NCBI GenBank assembly: GCA_945833725.1 | Contig: CAMAFU010000017.1 | Location: 1-16,518, forward strand | Source of the DNA: an uncultured Treponema sp. | GTDB taxonomy: Bacteria; Spirochaetota; Spirochaetia; Treponematales; Treponemataceae | Length of the DNA: 16,518 nt | Direction of reading: 5' to 3' | Shown: positions 15,394 to 16,518 of the stretch, one piece after another | Layout: each line of letters begins with the position of its first letter | Position numbering within the stretch: the first letter of the stretch is position 1 | Made by a program: the position numbers and the translations under genes | The notes under the pieces: model-generated | Told to the model about the DNA's origin: nothing | Database searches by the model: none | The model's input: only the letters and a program-made list of their open reading frames with translations

Positions 15394-16458
15394 TTATTTT
15401 CGTGTAATTTTTATTTTTGTGATGGTATTGTCTTTTCCTGTAAAAAGTTCGTCGCCTTTTACTTTTATGAATGCGTAATCGCCTTTAAAACTGAAATTTC
15501 CGTGAAAGACCTTGTAATTTTCGATTATGGAAACATAATACTTTTCATCTTGTTTACTAAGGACAAAAAGACATCCTGTTTCGGGAGAGTCTTCGATGGA
15601 AAGAATCCTTCCGTTTATGGGGAAATGCCTTGTTTTAAGTTTTTCAATATCTGCAATTCCAAGATTGTTCTGGAAAGTGTAAAAACATTTTGTTTCATCG
15701 TTGTTGAATTTTACCAGAAGCTGTCTGTTTGTCTGTTCTTTAAGGTATTCATGAAAAATTATTGAAGTATGATTTTCGTTGTTTTTTGCAAGAACGAAGC
15801 GCTGTCTGTCTTGACCTGAAATGCAGGCTGAATATTTTAATGAATTGCTTAAGCCTGCTCCTAAAATTACGCTGTAATCACTTCCGCCCGGTGTATATTC
15901 CTGCAAAAGAGAACCGTTTTTGTCAAAAATTTTAACAGTCCCATCTGCGTATCCTGTAATAATGCCCTTTTCTGATGTGGAAAAAGCCGTTATTGGTGCA
16001 TAATTTTCGTATCGACACAATTCATTGCCGCTGTGGGAAAGAACTGCAAAACTTTGACCTCCCGGAAGCATAAGAAAATTTCCGTTGTCTGTAAAAAAAG
16101 GAAATCCAGGTTGAGTTATAATGCCAGCCTTTTCGCCAGTGCTTGAAAAAATCTGAATGGCAGATCCGCTTGTACCGTAAAATGAATAAAAATCATTGGA
16201 AATTGCAGCCTTGTATGGAAAAGTAAATGAAGAAAAAATTTCTCCGTCAGATGTAAAATAACCTGCATTCTGACCGAATCTAAAAGGAATAAGGGAACTG
16301 TTGTCTGTTTGTTCTGTTTTGTCCGACGGCCTTAAAGTTGAAACTGTCCATTGGGACGAAAAGTGAAGTTCTTTGGAAAGAGGTCTTACGGCAAAAATAA
16401 TGTATAATGATGAAACTATGATGCACCCTGCAGCAAAGGGATTGATTTTTTTATTCAT
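15394..16458 (-). CDS. Membrane-anchored beta-propeller-like protein, hypothetical
   Basis: The 354-residue protein has one N-terminal hydrophobic segment (about 8-24, after MNKKINPF) serving as an uncleaved anchor or signal, then an extracytoplasmic region. That region repeats short beta-strand units of the form GxxxxxFSSxGE, such as YFTSDGEIF, IFSSTGEKAG, VLSHSGNELC and IFDKNGSLLQEY, resembling WD40/PQQ-type propeller blades. I see no catalytic motif. Function is unknown; such proteins often scaffold envelope complexes. No Shine-Dalgarno sequence precedes the ATG, and a promoter at 16465-16493 would start transcription at about the start codon. The LytM-like gene follows 70 bases later, so the two probably work together at the cell envelope. 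The propeller fold is inferred only from the repeat pattern. Confidence 0.65.
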   Translation of the reverse strand: MNKKINPFAAGCIIVSSLYIIFAVRPLSKELHFSSQWTVSTLRPSDKTEQTDNSSLIPFRFGQNAGYFTSDGEIFSSFTFPYKAAISNDFYSFYGTSGSAIQIFSSTGEKAGIITQPGFPFFTDNGNFLMLPGGQSFAVLSHSGNELCRYENYAPITAFSTSEKGIITGYADGTVKIFDKNGSLLQEYTPGGSDYSVILGAGLSNSLKYSACISGQDRQRFVLAKNNENHTSIIFHEYLKEQTNRQLLVKFNNDETKCFYTFQNNLGIADIEKLKTRHFPINGRILSIEDSPETGCLFVLSKQDEKYYVSIIENYKVFHGNFSFKGDYAFIKVKGDELFTGKDNTITKIKITRK

Positions 16459-16464
16459 AAAATA

Positions 16465-16493
16465 ATGTTATAGTGTTTAAGGGGAAAGTTCAA
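16465..16493 (-). promoter_or_regulatory. Promoter for the beta-propeller gene
   Basis: On the minus strand TTGAAC (16493-16488), a 17-base spacer and TAACAT (16470-16465) form a moderate sigma-70 promoter. Six bases separate the -10 box from the ATG at 16458. TATAAC, two bases upstream of TAACAT, is an alternative -10 box with a 15-base spacer. Either choice leaves almost no leader. Confidence 0.45.
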
Positions 16494-16518
16494 TGATTTT
16501 TACAGAGGCCGGAAAAAT
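16493..16518 (+). CDS. Start of a divergent gene, cut by the window end
   Basis: An ATG at 16493 follows GGGGA (16481-16485) by seven bases, and the frame stays open to the window edge, giving MIFTEAGK. TGTTATAGT at 16466-16474 could be its extended -10 promoter, overlapping the minus-strand promoter of the beta-propeller gene. Only eight codons are visible, so no product can be named. Confidence 0.45.

Overview
The window looks like ordinary chromosome of a spirochaete, most likely a Treponema relative. It has moderate-to-low GC and T-rich coding strands. It starts with a fliK-flgD-flgE hook-assembly cluster like the start of the treponemal fla operon. Its FlgE carries Lys165 and Cys178 at exactly the numbers used for the lysinoalanine cross-link of the Treponema denticola hook. 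The species call is inference; no rRNA or other marker gene is present.

Layout. 1-2869 (+): fliK (5' end possibly cut by the window edge), flgD, flgE, then an intrinsic terminator. 2873-3796 (+): a YhcC-type radical SAM protein whose start lies directly behind that terminator. 3797-4116: a 320-base spacer with compact hairpins, a possible promoter and a terminator-like stem-loop. 4117-6276 (+): a membrane pyrophosphatase (hppA), read as K+-dependent and Na+-type. 6439-10752 (-): a probable three-gene operon read right to left, with two different phosphohexomutases followed by a DEDDh 3'-5' exonuclease. 10789-11060: a divergent intergenic region with a folded GC-rich element of about 140 bases between two promoters. 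11073-13121 (+): a methyl-accepting chemotaxis protein with its own consensus promoter and terminator. 13296-14282 (-): an orphan TRAP transporter binding protein (DctP family). 14457-15323 and 15394-16458 (-): a secreted M23/LytM-like protein that lacks the metal ligands, and a membrane-anchored beta-propeller-like protein. From 16493 (+): the first codons of a divergent gene.

How the genes fit together. Hook genes and a chemoreceptor serve motility. The pyrophosphatase probably turns waste pyrophosphate into an ion gradient of the sort TRAP transporters use. The two mutases handle hexose phosphates. The last two minus-strand genes look like an envelope pair.

I see no CRISPR array, insertion sequence, tRNA, rRNA, toxin-antitoxin or defence system, and no convincing undescribed multi-gene system. 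The most interesting points are an internal codon-usage switch in flgE, the folded element at 10835-10972, two genes that look leaderless, the structured hppA leader, and the M23-like protein without its zinc ligands. Several starts were moved from the longest open frame to the codon with a ribosome binding site.
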